Source of the DNA: Mucilaginibacter phyllosphaerae | GTDB taxonomy: Bacteria; Bacteroidota; Bacteroidia; Sphingobacteriales; Sphingobacteriaceae | Reading direction: 5' to 3' | Length of the DNA: 64,000 nt | NCBI RefSeq assembly: GCF_004378255.1 | Contig: NZ_SNQG01000004.1 | Span: forward strand, 186,001-250,000 | Shown: piece after piece, positions 62,170-64,000 of the stretch | Layout of the letters: the number at the start of each line of letters is the position of its first letter | How positions within the stretch are numbered: position 1 is the first letter of the stretch | Notes under the pieces: model-generated | The model's input: only the letters and a program-made list of their open reading frames with translations | Database searches by the model: none | What the model was told of the DNA's origin: nothing | Position numbers and translations under genes: made by a program

Positions 62170-62376
62170 ATGACAGAAAAAACCAACCATGATCCATTGT
62201 TAGATAGAAAAGAAGCAGCTCGATACATTAATTTCGCCCCCGGCACGTTAGCCGTTTGGGATTGCACCAAACGCCACAATTTGAATCCAATTAAAATTGG
62301 CAAATCGGTTCGCTACCGCCGTTCGGATTTGGATAAATTCCTCGAACAAAGTCTTACCCGTACCAGGGTCAAATAG
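62170..62376 (+). CDS. AlpA/excisionase-type helix-turn-helix protein
   Basis: This 68-residue protein has a MerR-like winged helix-turn-helix: LDRKEAARYINFAPGTLAVW, then NPIKIGKSVRYRRSDLDKFL, the exact pattern of AlpA/Xis-type excisionases. It would bind near the att site and direct excision or regulate the integrase. It leads a three-gene codirectional module with the primase-like and RadC-like genes. Confidence 0.85.
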   Translation: MTEKTNHDPLLDRKEAARYINFAPGTLAVWDCTKRHNLNPIKIGKSVRYRRSDLDKFLEQSLTRTRVK

Positions 62377-62426
62377 GCAAGCATTAGCTTTCCCTAAATC
62401 AAACAACTATTTTTTGGAGATCGCCT

Positions 62427-63326
62427 ATGAATATAGACGAAGCGAAACGTATACCCTTGTCCCTAATATTGGAAAAAATTGGGATGTACCCCGTAAAGCA
62501 GAATGAGAAAGATTCCTGGTACTACGCATTTTGGAGGAATGAAAAAACAGCCAGCTTGCATGTGAACTTAAAAACCAACCAATGGTATGACTTTGGGGAT
62601 GGTGTAGGCGGCGATGCCGTTAATCTCGCTTGCCTGCATCTAAAGAATACCAATGAACACGATACCGTTGCCGATGCATTGCGTTGGCTAAGTAATATGA
62701 CCGTATCTAATTTCAACCAGCGGTTTATTGCCAGCGCAGTAGAGAACGAACCCTACTGGCAATTAATAAAATCCGAGCCGCTAAAAAACATCGCCTTACT
62801 ACGATACCTGGATAAGCGAGGAATTGATCGAAAATTGGCGAACGAAGTTATAACAGAATGCTATGTCCGTAATAACGATAATTCCAAAAAGGTATTTGCC
62901 CTTGGCTTTAAAAACGAAGATGGAGGCTGGGAGCTTAGGAACGCCTATTTTAAAAGTTGCGTCGCTCCTAAAACGATTACCTTTATTCGTGGTAAAGATC
63001 ATAAACCGCGAAACATCCACCTTTTCGAAGGATTTATGGATTTTCTGACCGTGCTTACGATCAACAAGGGGCCGCTTAAAGACGACACCATTATCTTAAA
63101 CTCCTTAAGTTGCCTATCGGCTGCGACTCCTTACATGCAAAACTACGGTTATCGTGCCGCTTATACCTGGATGGATAACGACAAGGCCGGCAGGAAAGCA
63201 ACGATCCAACTTGCGGAATTTTGTAAAACTGAAGCTGATTTATTGCACAAGCCATTAAACGAAGTATATGCCTCGCATAAAGATGTGAATGCCTGGCACA
63301 TGTCCAACCTCAACTTGTCTATATAG
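62427..63326 (+). CDS. TOPRIM primase-like protein
   Basis: This 299-residue protein begins with a primase zinc-domain-like part lacking its usual cysteines (GMYPVKQNEKDSWYYAF, then NQWYDFGDGVGGDAVNLA). It ends with a TOPRIM domain, where the catalytic glutamate is in FEGFMDFLTVL and the DxD-type acidic pair in WMDNDKAGRK. Such DnaG-like TOPRIM proteins are common replication genes of Bacteroidota mobile elements. The ATG follows the HTH gene by 50 nt. Confidence 0.87.
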   Translation: MNIDEAKRIPLSLILEKIGMYPVKQNEKDSWYYAFWRNEKTASLHVNLKTNQWYDFGDGVGGDAVNLACLHLKNTNEHDTVADALRWLSNMTVSNFNQRFIASAVENEPYWQLIKSEPLKNIALLRYLDKRGIDRKLANEVITECYVRNNDNSKKVFALGFKNEDGGWELRNAYFKSCVAPKTITFIRGKDHKPRNIHLFEGFMDFLTVLTINKGPLKDDTIILNSLSCLSAATPYMQNYGYRAAYTWMDNDKAGRKATIQLAEFCKTEADLLHKPLNEVYASHKDVNAWHMSNLNLSI

Positions 63327-63334
63327 GTGCATAA

Positions 63335-63823
63335 ATGCTAGCAGATAAACTCAAAAACTTATATCGCGTTGCAGAGGTAGAGTTAACTTATAAAAATACG
63401 ACTGAACCCCAAGATCGAATAAGGGTGTCAAGTTCAATAGAGGCGTATCATGTCTTTAAAGGACTATGGGATTTTGACAAGATTGATTTGGTGGAGCAGT
63501 TCAAGATATTGATGCTTAACCGCAACAATGCCTGCCTTGGTGTTTCCAACCTCACTTCAGGCGGAACCGCTTCCTGTCCGGTTGATCCTAAACTTGTATT
63601 TGCTACCGCTCTAAAAGCTAACGCAGCGGCAATTATCATGGTTCACAATCATCCATCGGGAAATCCTCAGCCAAGTGAAACGGATATAATCTTAACGAAA
63701 AAAATGTGCGGGGCCGGAAATGTAGTTGGGATTACGGTTTTAGACCACGTAATTATCACAAGGCACAATTATCTTTCGATGGGTGACGAGGGCTTAATGC
63801 CATTGGCGAGCTATACGCTGTAA
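63335..63823 (+). CDS. RadC-family JAB-domain protein
   Basis: This 162-residue protein has the JAMM motif in HNHPSGNPQPSETD (HxHx7SxxD), with VSNLTSGGTASCPVDPKLV upstream and VLDHVIITRHNYLSM downstream. The expected catalytic glutamate is not at its usual place (reads GVSNLTSGG). RadC-like proteins are frequent in Bacteroidota mobile elements and have no proven repair role. It starts 8 nt after the primase-like gene. The broken copy at 44539-44918 belongs to the same family. Confidence 0.9.
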   Translation: MLADKLKNLYRVAEVELTYKNTTEPQDRIRVSSSIEAYHVFKGLWDFDKIDLVEQFKILMLNRNNACLGVSNLTSGGTASCPVDPKLVFATALKANAAAIIMVHNHPSGNPQPSETDIILTKKMCGAGNVVGITVLDHVIITRHNYLSMGDEGLMPLASYTL

Positions 63824-64000
63824 CTGTACATCTAGATATCACCTTTCCTGACAGAAAGATCCAATAGCTACGGACGGAGATTACCGAAGCCGTTCCCGTC
63901 ACCAACTAAAATTTTCCTCTGCCTTACAGGGCATTCACTCTCCCATCCAAAATTTCAGCCGGTTTGTTCACTAAAACTTCGGTGTTGCATCTCCTGTAAC

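Noticed and set aside
63824..64000. Possible gene start at the right edge
   Set aside because: No open frame with a convincing start runs to the window end.

Overview
The window looks like a chromosome segment from a Bacteroidota member, most likely family Sphingobacteriaceae (Mucilaginibacter/Pedobacter-like). This rests on the gene families: paired M16 peptidases, an OmpA/PD40 lipo-system protein, Rhs proteins with the Bacteroidota-type N-terminus, and a cold-shock-associated small basic protein. It also rests on many short lipoproteins and on two sites resembling the Bacteroidota promoter (TTTG, about 20 nt, TAnnTTTG). No database search was possible; all names come from motifs and remembered family patterns.

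Positions 1-42 kb are ordinary chromosome: clpB (cut by the window start), M16 peptidase pair, mannose-1-phosphate guanylyltransferase, recQ, an OmpA-like envelope protein, queE, folD, lepA, a glycoside hydrolase, a serine hydrolase, a MoaD-like protein, yjbQ, a TPR histidine kinase, a PIN-PhoH protein, higBA, an S4-aroB-desaturase operon, proline dehydrogenase, HAD and DinB proteins. An RsbQ-like hydrolase lies 2 nt upstream of a hybrid histidine kinase, and a tRNA-Met follows. Small accessory patches interrupt this: an AT-rich patch at 25.4-27.5 kb with a Nudix-like membrane protein, and a broken RAYT transposase flanked by mirrored palindromes at 30.2-30.9 kb.

Positions 42.5-61.8 kb are accessory DNA. 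The left edge is a tRNA-Leu(TAA) 3' fragment beside a tyrosine integrase; the right edge is a different tRNA 3' fragment beside a P4-type integrase. Each integrase has paired putative arm sites at 11-bp period. Inside are a frameshifted radC relic and a serine recombinase. Next come a 59-residue peptide ORF 3 nt upstream of a SPASM radical SAM enzyme (a candidate RiPP locus), then a polymorphic-toxin array. The array holds a large secreted partner, an Rhs protein with a hydrophobic tip, a membrane immunity candidate, an orphan toxin tip and a second immunity candidate. It is followed by a dead XRE regulator and a duplicated Rhs core fragment fused to a truncated IS21 element.

Beyond the right-hand tRNA fragment a second mobile-element module starts (AlpA-like HTH, TOPRIM primase-like protein, RadC/JAB protein). 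Arm-type repeats occur on both sides of that tRNA fragment, which suggests a junction between tandem elements. The strongest leads are the peptide/radical SAM pair, the Rhs tip/immunity array with its recombination scars, and the RsbQ-like/PAS-kinase pair.
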